The translations under genes were made by a program, and so were the position numbers. A DNA stretch of 64,000 nt from Eleusine coracana subsp. coracana. Its lineage: Eukaryota > Streptophyta > Magnoliopsida > Poales > Poaceae. Of the stretch, positions 32,915 to 45,731 are shown one piece after another. The notes below the pieces were generated by a model. That model was not told the DNA's origin. It saw only the letters and a list, made by a program, of their open reading frames with translations, and searched no databases. Location of the stretch: NCBI GenBank assembly GCA_032690845.1, contig CM064422.1, forward strand, positions 2,480,001 through 2,544,000. The letters are read 5' to 3'. How positions within the stretch are numbered: position 1 is the first letter of the stretch; each line of letters opens with the position of its first letter.

Positions 32915-34919
32915 ATGCCACCTCCGGCGCCCCGCCGTGCCCCGCCATGCCGTCACGGCGGCGGATGCGACGTCCTCCACGTACTCGTCTTCCTCCTATT
33001 GGCCACGCTGCTACCCTCCTCCGTTGCGCACAGGTCCTCTCCTCCTCCCCCGACCCATTCGGCACCGCTTATATTTCTTTCGCAGTATCCCCTGACCGCT
33101 CCGCGCGTTCCCCTGCAGCGCTGAGGCGAGGAGGCTCAGCGTCGGAAAGGAGCTGTTCGGAGAGACGATGCCGCTGCGCCACGGCCGGCGGGTGTACAGG
33201 ATCGACGGGCTGCGGCCCTCAGCGTGGTACGAAGTCAAGATCTCCTACCCGGCCTCCGTACGATCTGACCCTTATAGTACCATTAGAAGAATAAGATAGA
33301 GAGTAGGACAGACTCAGGAACAGTCGTTTCACCAGTGCAGCTCATTCCTGTTATTCACTGGTGTGCTTGTGTTTGTAGATACCCTCTAGCTTCTCGATTC
33401 GGCTTGTGGACGGTCCTGACTCTGCAGAGGATTTGGGGAGCAAGAACAGGAGGCTTCTCAACACGGAGAAGATAATATTCAAGGCTGAGAGCGAAGACCC
33501 TGTTAGTGTTCATTCCTCAGTCACCTACTGTTGAGCTAGATTTGTCGAGTGTCAGTAGTGTTCCTTGACGATGTGGTGAATTTTGACTGGTGTATGTAGG
33601 TTTATGTTCTTGTCACCGTGGAGCCTGAAGGAGTTGTTGCGATGCCAAATGTGCCAGAAAGAGAGCTTGCACTTTTTAACATTGGTATGATATTTTTGTT
33701 TCATTGTAGTTCGTTTGATTTTTCTGCAAAGATATTCATGTCAGATTAGTTAAACATGTTGCAAATTTGTAGTAGCATATTTAGTAAGCTGCAAAATGTA
33801 CTCTATTTTACTGCCAAAAGATATCATTGGGTGAATCATGTTTCAGAATTTGGTATGTCTGTGCAGTCCTGTTACAAAAGATATATTTATTAAGCTGTAG
33901 AATTAATCCTTGCCAGCCTCATGCATTTTGTGACTTGCTTTATCTGTGCTCAGTGCTTGTTGTTAGTTTAGTTGTTACATATGGTCATCTCGATACCGAA
34001 AAGCTAGGTAAAATTATATCCTCTAGTCTTGATAATTAATGCGTGACTTCAAATTTGAAAGGTTGTATATGTTACTACTCAGCTGAGAAGAGGAATATAC
34101 TCAACGAAGTAATAGCCAACAGTTCCACCCATTTGTTTCTGTACTTCATTATTCTTTATCTGAATTCCTTTTTGTGTGGCCTCATTGGCCCCCTTGGTGG
34201 ACAACTTATGATTGGGGTGTTGTTCCAGTTCCAGTTAATGTGGCATGCATTTCTACTGCCCTGTTATTTAAGAAAATACTAGAAATTCATACATCCTTTT
34301 AGTATGTGCATTTCATCTGCTCTTAGTTCGAAAACCTTGCTTTCTTCCCACCCATAGTGGACCTGGAGCTGTTTGAAAATTTCACTTCCACAATATAGAA
34401 GTCCACTAAGAACATGCCCTGTCACGGTCGTAGGTTCATACTTAACTTTCAGGGTACAACAATCAGTCAGCTTGTAGTGCATCTTTCTAGCAGATTATGA
34501 GTTGCACGTTCTCAGTGAATTATGTCTATAATTTATATATTGTCCTCTTTATGAACGGCCTACTTTAAAGAATCATGTAATAAGACCTTCCCTCAAACAA
34601 ACGGCATACTCATTTTTCTGAAAATGACAAATTCTTGTATGCCTAGTTTGCCTCCTCTGAAAATGACAAACATTGCTCTGTAGGCTTTCATGATGCAACC
34701 ACCTAGATAACACTTTTGATCAAATCATGTATATTTGACTTTTCTGCAGTTTGCGATGAACTGATGCTTGGCATCCCACGTTTTGCCTGGTGGGTTGGGA
34801 TTGGAGCAATACTTTGCATTGTATTGGCTTTGCTGGCGCCACTTGTTCTCCCACTGGACAAGCTTCTTGATTACGAACCTATTGAATTGAGCAAAACTGA
34901 TACCGCAAAGATGTCATGA
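32915..34919 (+). CDS. Uncharacterised small type I membrane protein of the secretory pathway
   Basis: Five exons (32915-33033, 33119-33257, 33379-33501, 33600-33684, 34750-34919), all GT-AG and phase-consistent, give 211 residues. A hydrophobic segment at about residues 20-38 (VLHVLVFLLLATLLPSSVAH) looks like a signal peptide. A compact luminal region follows (GETMPLRHGRRVYRIDGLRP, then EVKISYPASIPSSFSIRLV). A C-terminal transmembrane helix (WWVGIGAILCIVLALLAPLV) precedes a short cytosolic tail with acidic residues. I do not recognise a named family; the exon structure and balanced composition argue for a real, conserved plant gene. No function is claimed. The last intron (1,065 bp) is the longest. 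Confidence 0.82.
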
Positions 34920-35471
34920 GAGATGAAATGGAGACCCACGGCATGTTACATTTTCCTTTTCAGAGTAGGCTAGTGTACCGGCATCTCCCATCTTTTGCCT
35001 TTCAGGTGATACGAGTATCTGGGAGTGATTGTTGTACCACTACCTGTATTTTATTGTTGTACACATCCACTTCAATCTTAACATTGTGGTGGTCTGGTGG
35101 ATCGAGTCTCAGATCATTTTCTTGCTGGCATGGGGGATCGAGCGGTGCTGACAGTATGTATTGTTTGATATTGTGATTGTGGCGAAGTTGGAGTTGTAAA
35201 CACTACATGGCTGAATGGCTATGCAGTGATGTTCTTGTCATACAAGTTTGGTTGATTTGTCCTAAAACTGCTGTAACAAACACACGTGTGACATGTAAAT
35301 TTGTGGTCGTCAAGGACAAAAACTATACTTATTATGTAAAACAAGTTCCTCTAAAAATCTGCAAAAAAATCTCAGTGATTGATGACACATGCAAAAAAAT
35401 CTCAGTTTGGTTCCATTGCCTGGCTTAGAGATAAAAGATGATCAACGACCCAATGATGAGTATTATAATAA
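34920..35471. other. 3' untranslated region and spacer
   Basis: No coding signal. The 3' end of the membrane-protein gene should lie here. Confidence 0.4.
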
Positions 35472-35640
35472 CATGTTTCCTAACTTTCGGCTGATTGAAA
35501 GTTTTCAATCAATGGTTTCTTTCTTTCTTTAAGTTTTGATTTTTCTTTTGTAGAATTATTTATATAATAATTATAAACCATTGGATCTACATCTAATGAC
35601 TTAAAAAGATGACTGAGTCAGCTGAAAATTAGCAAGTCCC
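35472..35640 (-). mobile_element. Mutator-type MITE, copy B (inverted)
   Basis: Starts CATGTTTCCTAACTTTC and ends GAAAATTAGCAAGTCCC, the reverse complement of the copies at 5312 and 41858. Flanks TTATAATAA (35463-35471) and TTGTAATAA (35641-35649) are a 9-bp target duplication with one mismatch. Confidence 0.8.
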
Positions 35641-38009
35641 TTGTAATAAACTAAAGAAAAGAAGCAGCATTACGCAATATCCATCAGATAATGGTTCTTA
35701 GCATTTTTGGACCAAGCACCAGCCACCAGCAAGTAAGAAATTATTACTTCCTACTCGTAGTTAGTTGTTGAACCGATCTGTAAATAATATATGCATGTGT
35801 GTGTGTGTGCAATTGATTTGTTCCTCATTTTTTTTGTAAAAAAAGATTGATCTGTTTGTTACTTCAAAAAGAAATATGTGCATAAGTGTTTGGAGTCCAA
35901 GACGTGATGCGTGTTGCCGGATGCGGTCGTTGTCGACGAGAAAAAGGTCATCCTTTACTGGCTGCTGCTGTGTTGCAGCGTGTCCCAGGCAGCCGCCACG
36001 GGGCAAGCGCTGCTGCTTACCTGAATTGTATGTTTTTGAGTTTCCCTCATCTTTCAATTGTTATTTTAATAGTACATCAAATGTATTTCTGAATATGTCA
36101 AATGTAATTGCAAACTAGTAAAGCATATCCTTTGAGCAACAAATGAAATAATCCCCAGCTTGTTAGCTTACTCTTGCTTGCATACATTAAATGTATTTTT
36201 GAATATGTAAATGTCATGCAGGATATAACAATATGCAGTAGTTATCTGATCCTTCCCTGTTTCTGCAATTGAACTATGTAATGTAAACCGATCCTAGTCC
36301 GGTTACAATGTAGTAATTGAGACTAGAAGATTGTCCTTCCCTTAAACTCAAAAAAATTAGAAGGATGCATATATAGCTTTCTCATTTATCTCATAATAAT
36401 GCAATATAATGAAAAGTGAATTTGACCCATGTTGTCTTTGTTATGCCGTAGCGTAAATATGCCTCTAATATACTGTAGTAGCTTAAGGTAATTATTGTGT
36501 GTGATCTGTCCATGTTATCGTTGTTCCTAACATTGTCAATCTAGAATTTTTCTTCTGCCATTGAATGTAATAAAAATTGGTTAATATATTGGGTATAAAT
36601 AACTAGACGTCATGTATGCTTGTCTCTTTGTGATTAACCAATGAAGAGATGATTGAAATCTGGTCTTCTAGTGCACTACTATCTTACCCCAACCATTACT
36701 GCATCAGATCGTCACTTCATGCCCTACTTCTAGTTCAGCCATATAAATAGTTCTCTAACTATGAGAGAAGAATATTCTGGTAAAAAGTGTTTCCGGAGGA
36801 AGATGAAGTCTCTCTCTCAAAATAGTTCTTAATGTGAATTATGACTTGTGGAATTATTCATTTTGTACTGTTGTAAAACCTACACTAAGATTACACCTTC
36901 TTAAGATGGGGAAAACTTAATTCAGTTGACATGCTCTCTGTCCCATTTTGAATTTGTTCATATGCTCTTTGCCACAAAATTTCACTTGTATTATTTCCAC
37001 GTTAGCTATCAAGATTGCTTAGTAGTTGCCTCTAGTTGGACTACATTATTTCTTGCCTCTAGTTTTCTGTTCCTATAATGTTTTGATACTGAATAATAAT
37101 AATACAATGAATGTTACTGTTTTCTTGTTGATTTTACATGACCATGCTTTTTAGCCGTTAGCCCACTTGTCCTTGAACATATATCAATAGCAATTATGGG
37201 AATCTGGCTATATTTATTGTTTGTTTTGTTCAAAACTTTCATCACTGTAATTATCCAGTAGTAATTCTGGGTATATTTACTATTTGAACTGATAAATTAG
37301 CAGTGTACACGACTTGTTATCTTATTTAATATACAACTAAAATATGCAGTAACTTTTGATAAACATGCAATATTGCTGTCTAAAATTGACACCATAGCCA
37401 GTCTTTTGCTAACTTTGTGTGCACTATTAGGTGAACAGAAATTTAAACAGGAGGAGGTGCCAACTACCCAGAGTTTCTACTATGGGCAGCATCTCATTTC
37501 TTCAGATTTTAGATGTGACTTATGTGCCAGCTACTTAGAAGTTGACTGCTTATTAGAGTAAACAAAAATCCTACATAAGTTATAATTTGATGTAATAATC
37601 ATATGCTATCATAAACTCGTGCAAGTTACTGGAGCAGGGATTTCGACGTTAATGCATTATATTTTTTATGTTGCAATATCGTTTTGAAATCTGGGAACGA
37701 TGCATATAATTGATTGTAGTGCTTTTGCAAATCTGGCACTTTTTGATTTATTTCTGAATTTTTGATGTATTTTTTTTATTTTCTGATTCTTTCAATATTT
37801 TTTCTGAAATTTACTCATACGTATTTTTATTTATTTCTAAATTTTCGAAACATTTTATATGAATTTTCTTACTCTAGATTTTTCTGTAATTTACTCATAT
37901 GAATCTGGATAAACTTATTCCGATCAAATCCCTTTGTTTCCAAACAGCATGGCACCTGACCCCCTACGGGGGACGGGGCGAGCACACAACAGGGGATGGG
38001 GGTGGCAGA
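35641..38009. other. Intergenic, AT-rich; no gene seen
   Basis: It includes a short (TG)n tract near 35795-35810 and many AT-rich single-copy-looking stretches. No frame of interest on either strand. Confidence 0.45.
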
Positions 38010-38761
38010 TAGGGATGAAAGCGGTCAGAAACGATCGAAAGAAGGCTTAATTGTTTTTGCTTTCATATTTTTTTCTGGAAGCGAAATCGATAACGGTAAT
38101 GACGGAAACAAATACGGCATCGATATTTCGATAAACTCATAAATGAGATTTTTGCAAGTAAAACGGACGGTATCGATGGGGAATCGATATTAACAATTGA
38201 AAACTTAAATTTTGAAGTATAACAACAACAAAACAAATATTTTAATAATTAAGTATGTATGCTAAGAAAAAACTTTTATATGATAAGTACTAGAATACTA
38301 AGTTCTCCTGCTTGTGCCATGCTCGGCTCGACGGCGGTATAGCCGCACAGAAGCTACCAGACTAGGGTAAGCTGGGACTGGGTAAGGAATTGACTAATGT
38401 TTATTGAATAATTATGTGTGTTGATATATGAAAATTGAACCTATAAAAATAGAAAGTAGACAATATTTATATGGAGAAGTTTATAATTTATTTTAGATTA
38501 GAAAGATCACTTACCATTTAAAAATATTAGCTATAATTAAGATACTTAAATCGGTAATTACCAATATTGCTCTACGGTAATTTTCACGTTAATATGGAAA
38601 TTTGCGGAAACGATCGGAAGACTTCAAAATTGTTTTCACTACCACTTTCATAAATTATTATCATTTTTATTTTTACTTCTTTGAAATATTATTTTTACAT
38701 GTTATGATTGATAAAATGTGAAAACAAGTATCGGTAAACTGATTATTAGCTTTCATCCCTA
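38010..38761. mobile_element. Non-autonomous hAT-type transposon (752 bp)
   Basis: Ends TAGGGATGAAAGC and GCTTTCATCCCTA are exact inverted repeats. The flanks GTGGCAGA (38002-38009) and GTGGCAGG (38762-38769) are an 8-bp target duplication with one mismatch. Inside are repeated ATCGAT/CGATA words and AT-rich sequence, with no transposase. Confidence 0.88.
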
Positions 38762-38769
38762 GTGGCAGG

Positions 38770-39537
38770 GCAGATCCCCGCCGGGGACTACCTCCCCGGA
38801 TTGCGTGTCCCTGGCTGCCAAACTAGGCCTAACATTTCGCAGTATCCCCTGGCCGCTCGGAGGCCTCGATCGCGTTTCGCGGTTGGGCTTGCGACTTGCG
38901 AGCACGTCGGCTAGCGTTGCTTGCGGACTCAGTCACTGACCCGTGGACCCCTCGATCCACGCAACGGCCGAACTGCGAAGTCAACGCCGTCCCGCCTCGC
39001 CGTTTGCATCGACGTTGCCATCATCCGTCCGCTGTCAATGCTAATAACGCCACACTGAAGACGGTATTTTGAGAGACAGAATTGCTAACAGTAATGGATG
39101 GAACAACATCAGATTACAGATAATTAGGGAGTGAAGGACGTGAAACAACTATTTTGTTATTACTTTTATGTATCACAAGGTCATGAACAAAAATGGGTGA
39201 GTCCTTATGTCTGCCAGAAAATCCTCAGGAGACAAGGGGCCATCAGCCACAGTTGCCGCGAAATTTATCACAAGGGTCAATGTGGCAAAACCACGTCGAA
39301 TATGAAATGGCACCGTCTGCCAACTCTCAAGACACTACTCCCAGGCTCCCAACTAGAGACAAAAGAAAAACACCGTGGAGATGCCAACATTTTCTTATTA
39401 AAATTACAAAAAATAGTTACTTTTGTACGTCCCGGTGGTCAACCAACCGAGCCCCCAGCGTCACCGAACTGTTTTTCCTGGGCAGCGTTCTCCAAAAAGA
39501 ATTCCTCAAAAAAGCATGATGAAGCAACACCTTCCAG
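38770..39537. other. Spacer and 3' untranslated region of the E2 gene
   Basis: A GC-rich piece (38770-39010) is followed by the presumed E2 3' untranslated region. A plus-strand frame at 39131-39625 overlaps the last E2 exon in antisense and is not believed. Confidence 0.4.
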
Positions 39538-42500
39538 TTACAACAGCAATCTCCTAATGTCACTGAAGTTCGATGCCAACTCTGTGAAGAACTTGCCTGC
39601 TCCCCGTGCACAAAAGGAGGGTTAATAAAATGGGAAATAAGGGTGAAATCAAATACACAGTGAACAAATGGATATCAATACCTCCTACTTGCCCATCAAA
39701 TACACGGTGGTCAGCAGATAGCGTCAAGCTCATCTTTGTAACTGCAGCAGCCTTCTCAGTTCCTGAACAAAATCATGTGAGTAAAGAAATATGTCTGCAA
39801 CTGTTCTGAGAAGGAACAATGTGGAGAGCATACCATCGCTGTCCAAAACAGGCTCGACAACCTTGTTACCTCTACCGACAGCGAGAATGCCAGTCTGACA
39901 CAAAGACATGAATAGGAATTGTCAGTACGTTTACAAGGATCTCATTATTAGAGAAGGCTAGTGTGAGGGAGCGACCTGTGGTGGATTAATGATTGCACAG
40001 AAATGGTCTACTGGGTACATCCCAAGATTTGAGATACTGCATAGACATGAAGCACGAAATGTCAAAACCATGGTATTTTAACGATGGGTAGAATTCCCCA
40101 AACAACAGATGGATCACTTGCCTGAAAGTACCCCCTTGAAATTCATTAGGGGCAAGCTTCCCTGCTCTTGCCTTTTCAGCTAGCTGCTTAACCTGAGTGA
40201 TTAGGCACAAAGAAAGCCATAAATGGTTCATCACTACCAAAAATTGAATCTTCAAACATGAGAAGAATTCTAAGAAAGAATGTGCTTCCTCATGTAAGGT
40301 TAATGGTTGTTGATGGTTTTAGACATAAACATGGTTGTGTCCAAAACCATCAGAAGCATGCTACATACAGGTACTTCAGATTGAATTTTGGAAGCAATCT
40401 CATACCTCTGATGATATTGCTGATATAGTCTTTTGATCTGCATTTCTTATTATTGGAGTCATTAAGCCCTGGAATACAAAGACACTCATTAGAGGGAACC
40501 ATGATATGCCAATAATAATATATCCACTGAATCATACAATCATACCTTCTCTGTAGCAACAGCAATGGATATATCCACTGAATCACACTTTTGGGCTTCT
40601 TCCTTCTCAGTGTTCCAGTAAGCTGACAATTGATGCAAAAACATAAGATTTCCAGAAGTGGGGAGTGGAATCTGAAGATATCTACCTTATACTGGTCTAA
40701 GAAAATAAGACTTGACAAAACCCAAGGTGTGGAACTGAACACTTCAGATTTGTCCAGCTGGGACACAAAATAAATAAATGAATAAAATGGTAGGATAGGG
40801 CTAATTGTACAAGAAAAAAAGCCAGGATAGGTGGCTCATCAGCTATGTTGAGAGAAATAAACCAGGAAGAAAAAACTGACTAATAATACTGCTACTACCA
40901 TAAAAGCACTCCTAAAGAAATAAGCAAGGCTCAAATGCTGGTTTGATGGACCAAACATAGGTGTGAATGATAACCATGACATCATCCTATAGTGATTGTA
41001 TAAGTTTACAATGTCCTGTTTTAAGCACCAAAAGTCTTATTGTACAGGATAGTGAGCAGAAACAGGACAGAAAGATTGAGCAGATCAGTGACTATACATT
41101 ATGGCACAAACCCTCTAACACTGGACACCACCCCGCAACAATGTGCCAATGTACCATGTGCAAAACTCCCCTGGTGGAATTCGGCCATTTAACCAAAATG
41201 ATAACAGATGAATGAACAGTGTTTATGGAGTTCAGCCTCAGGATGATGTTGCTGCTAGCTTCTATAAAGACAATATTGCAAAGTGTGTAGGCACGTCACA
41301 CAGAACGATTAACTGCCCATGATCAAAAGGATAATCCCTCAGAAGTCATTCAGACATGCATTCTTACAAAAAATTAAAGTCACATTCCAAGTCTCATTAT
41401 AGAAACATAAAGACAAAATTTGGCATTCATTAGGAATTACCATTTGCTTCAGGAACATTCCTTAAGGCAACTGCCACAGCTTTTATGATGATATCATTTA
41501 CTGAAACTTTAATGCCGTGTTGCTCTGCAATAAAATAAATCATGAGCAAAGAATGTCTTTCTTGTTAGTGGATCGCTGAACATATTGATTGAATAAAAGA
41601 AGACGAATAACACACCTTTCAGTTCATTCCTGAAAGCGAGTAAGGGATCCAGAACAACATCTGACAACAATATAACAAAATCATGTCAACAAAACACATA
41701 AAGATAACATATGCTAGAACCTGAAATGACTATGGACCTTTGGAGAGATATAAATGTGGAGTTGTCTGTTTTGATTCGAGCAACCTTTTTGCAATAACCT
41801 GCAAGATACAAAATATATTGAGTTGGTGACTCTTCTACAACAACAGCGATAAAGAAAGGGACTTGCTAATTTTCCATTAGATCTAGATCCAATGGTTTAT
41901 AATTATTATACAAATAATCCTATAAAAGAAAAATTAAAACACAAAGAAACAAACCATTGACTGAATGCTTTCAGCTGATTGAAAGCTAGGAAATATGATA
42001 AAGAAAATAAAGGTTGTTGACATTTCTGCAACAAAGTTACAGGCTAACTTTGAAAAGCACAGATCCAACAAAGTTCACTTTCATGAATGATATATTTGCT
42101 TACTTGTAGCAATGATATCCGCTAAAACAAAAATGAATGATGATTGGTACAGCATAGTTTTGGAATCCATCCCCAACTACAAATAGTTATAAGTACTTAT
42201 ATTACAAGTTGTCAGGTAGATAACTTGATACTATTCTAAAATACCAAAAGGATATTGTGAATTTCATGAATAGTTTCGTTTGCGGAAGAAAAAACCCTGG
42301 AACAACCTAAATCCCAATAGTTAGAAATAAAGTAGGGGAGGTTTTGGCGTGGCCAACATTTCTAGTCAAAAGACCTTTACTTTAGTTGGCTATCGCTAGA
42401 ACATGAAGTATGGGATAATAAGGAATATAATATATCAAAAACACACCACATAGCATCTAATACAACAGATGAGCATGGGGGATGGGTGGAGCCAGTCAAT

Positions 42501-45500
42501 GCACCGGTGTGAACTAAGATGAAACTTCATCTCAGCCATTCAGCTTGAGTTTCTTGACGTTCAAGCCCCCAAAATGACTACCACTTCTTCAGCTTCTAAG
42601 GGAAGACGGAAGCGTCCTTATTTTGTCTGAGGAACAAACTTCTAGTTCTAAAGAGGCTAAGCTTACAAATGAACCAAGGACTAAATGTGGGAACTGGGTT
42701 TTAGTAACATGGTGATGTTCTAGATAGGTTGACAGATTCGTCAAAAACAACCAACTCCTGTAATACTACAAAGAATAATGCACACTGCTCCAAACAATAC
42801 ACGTCAAGTGTGAAATTGTGGGTATTAGCACTTACCTTAGATTAATTTCAGACTAGGTGTCAAGTTTACCATGGGCATAACGAACATGATTAAAAAGGCT
42901 TCTACAAAAATTAGTCGAGTCAAACAGAATACCTTGCGTATCTGACTATTGGGAATATCTTCATATGTATCAGTCTTTTGTGGAGTACTGGCTGAATGAA
43001 CTTGGGAATCACGAGCTGGCTGCGATGAAGGTGCAGCTGGAGCCTTCTCTTCTTTGGTTGAACTTGAAGTGGCACCTGACTTCAATGCAGCCAGGACATC
43101 CCCCTTCAAAAGTGTACCACGGGGGCCTGATGCCCTAAGTGAAGACACATCAAGTCCATGTTCCTTGATAAGTATCTTAGCCGCCGGGCTTATTCGGCTC
43201 ACTACTGAGCTTTGTTCAGACACATTAACTACATTACTTTGTGGTGCACTTTTTGCTGACTTTTCCTCCTTTTGTTCACCTCCAAAAGACGTATCGGCGG
43301 GTATACTTTTTATATCCTCAAGGTCCTCAACCTTAGAATGGACAACCAGCAAGCGTCAGTAAGATAGAAGTGCCAATATTTAAACGGATGCTAAAAGTGC
43401 AATAAAAACACCAGTCAAAATGCTATACCGTAACAGCAATCGGCTGTCCAACCTGAACATCCTTTGAACCTTCAGGTGCTAAAATCTTAGCCAGATACCT
43501 GAACCATTAAACAGGGTTAGCCAAAAGAAAATTGTGTGCAGAATGAGCAAACATTCTTACATTCAAGACAGTAAAGTAGTTACTCAAAAGAATAAAGTCT
43601 ACACATATTAAATAAACACAAGTAGACCTAAACTGGAAACATAATAATGTGTTCCAGCAGTACCAGCTAACTAAAACCTTGCACATTGTAATCTTATTTC
43701 CATCCAGCTAACTAAAAACATGCACATCGTAATCTTATTTCCATAATGATGGAATTACAGTAGAATATACTTAATAGTTGCTAAATAATTACTGGAACCT
43801 TCCTCTGTTTTTGAGAGCTAAAGTCAATCTACACATTTGATGCATAATGTCAAGGGTAATCAAGTGAGAGAGAAAGGGCATATTACACTTGACTTGGAAC
43901 AGTGGATTGACCAAAAAAATTATGAATGAACTATTGAGAAGGTTTGGATAATCTACTAATAATCTTCTCAAGTTAAAACGAATGCCCAAGGAGGTTACAA
44001 TATGCAAATTAAGGTTAACTTCTTAACTACAAAGTGGGTAATAGTTTTCTCAAATAAGATTGCGAACCTGTCCCTACAGCATGCTGACATATTCTGCTGC
44101 CTAATGGGAGTTCTAACTGTAATGATAATAAAAAATCCATGTATACATAATTTTAGAAAATTGCCATGTGAAAAGTCAACAATATTGATTTAAACCCAAC
44201 AGAAAACTTTTGTCAAGGACATTACCCCTCTTCAAGGCTTTCAAATTCAAGAGTAGCTTTATCAGTTTCTATCTCACATATCACATCACCAACCTCAATC
44301 TGCAAACAGCACATAATGTCAAGGACAATATAAAAATTGGATCCTTGTTCTATCATGAAATAGTCCATAGGAGAAGCCTAACCTTGTCTCCTTCCTGTTT
44401 TCTCCATTTCGCAATGTTACCTTGATTCTAATACAAACAGTGTCAGAATACAGAATATGCACACAGGAAAAACATGCATTATTAAGTAAAAAAACATGCA
44501 TTATTGAGATTAATGTTTAAGCTTTTACCATAGTAGGGGATAATGCTGGCATCCCAACCACCAGATGTGGAGGAAGCCCTGCAAGAAGATAAGAACATAT
44601 AAATGATCTAGTGAGCATTTAAAAAATAAAACTGCTGTAGTAAATCTGTATGGTACCAGAACATTTTGACACATGCTTTTGGTGATAATTTAGAAGCAAA
44701 TATAGAAAAAGCAGTAAGAAAGAAAATAGCAGCAGAAGTAACTAGTCTACAAATGGATACACTTTGCTGGCACAGTGTATTCAAAATAACATCCTCTTGT
44801 GTGGTTCAGCTTCTTTTTCCTAAGCAAGGACAGACCACCCGAGAAGCAAAATATTTGAGAGTCAAGGATAATCCCACAACAATACTGCTTAATGGTTAAG
44901 GGTTGTTCTTCAGTAAATTACATTGCAGAGCAATCAAGAAACAAAGTTAAATGTTTAAACCTTATAGACTTGACATTCGGTGAAATTTAGCATATACATT
45001 TTACAATTCCTTTTGATGCAAAGCCACAGACCGATGAATTCACAGATTTTATTGATACCAGACCTACAGCATTAGAGTCCACAGAGTATAAAGTATTATC
45101 TGGTTTGTTTATCTATAATATATAAATTAACAATGTGAGCCATGAGTTTATACCTGCCGATGAGAACCAACGTGCTGGCATGGGAAGCTGCACCAAATAT
45201 ACTACATAAGTAGCCGTTTGATGAATGAATCAATGAAAAAGACTAATAATTGGACTAACCTTGTAATGTCCACCCAGTGATGCTAGAAGCGATGGCCTGA
45301 AAAGAAACAAGGTTCAGAAACAAAGCACAAAAGATCTACAGGAGCATACAAGACTTGCAAATATTGCAGCCACTACGTAAGCATGCACTGACTAAATTCT
45401 TTCAAATGTGAATAACTGAAGCATTCAATTCACAATTCACAGTTAGCTAATCCTACTGTCAAAAGTGGTGCCGGCACTGAGCACATGAACTAACAAAGAC

Positions 45501-45731
45501 AAACATCTTCACACCTTTATAAAACAGAACAAAACCTGTGACAAATTATACAGACATACCTTAAGGAAGCACATCGGCCAGCCTCTGCCAGAGAACCCCT
45601 TGCGCGGGCCAAGCTGTTGGAGATCAGCATCAGAGAAAATAGTCAAGTAGCTGCGTGCCCACGCACTGAAATCTGCTAAATCCATCATAAGAGATATCTC
45701 ACCCGAGCAGAAGCGCACGCATATTTGCCAT
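39538..45731 (-). CDS. Mitochondrial pyruvate dehydrogenase E2 (dihydrolipoyl acetyltransferase), single-lipoyl form
   Basis: Nineteen exons give 484 residues: 45731-45703, 45613-45560, 45296-45260, 45187-45154, 44578-44529, 44427-44383, 44299-44226, 43498-43429, 43331-42933, 41798-41738, 41660-41616, 41524-41441, 40622-40546, 40468-40406, 40192-40122, 40036-39976, 39894-39834, 39762-39682, 39596-39538. Every phase agrees. It moves acetyl groups from E1 to CoA in the matrix. Residues 1-50 form an Arg/Leu/Ala-rich mitochondrial presequence. A lipoyl domain follows with ETDKATLEF (lipoyl Lys97). Then come an Ala/Pro/Ser linker, the E1/E3-binding domain (SPAAKILIKEHGLDV to LLKGDVLAAL) and the catalytic domain ending LSADHRVFDG (His457). 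It matches the Arabidopsis LTA3 type, but has one lipoyl domain where that protein has two. Intron 15 uses a GC donor (40121-40120). A leader intron ends at 45766. Confidence 0.95.
41858..41997 (+). mobile_element. Mutator-type MITE, copy C, inside E2 intron 9
   Basis: Starts GGGACTTGCTAATTTTCC and ends GCTAGGAAATATG, with an exact 9-bp target duplication ATAAAGAAA (41849-41857 and 41998-42006). Shorter than copies A and B because part of the left subterminal region is missing. Confidence 0.85.

Noticed and set aside
39131..39625. 164-codon plus frame
   Set aside because: Antisense to the last E2 exon and its 3' end; no support.
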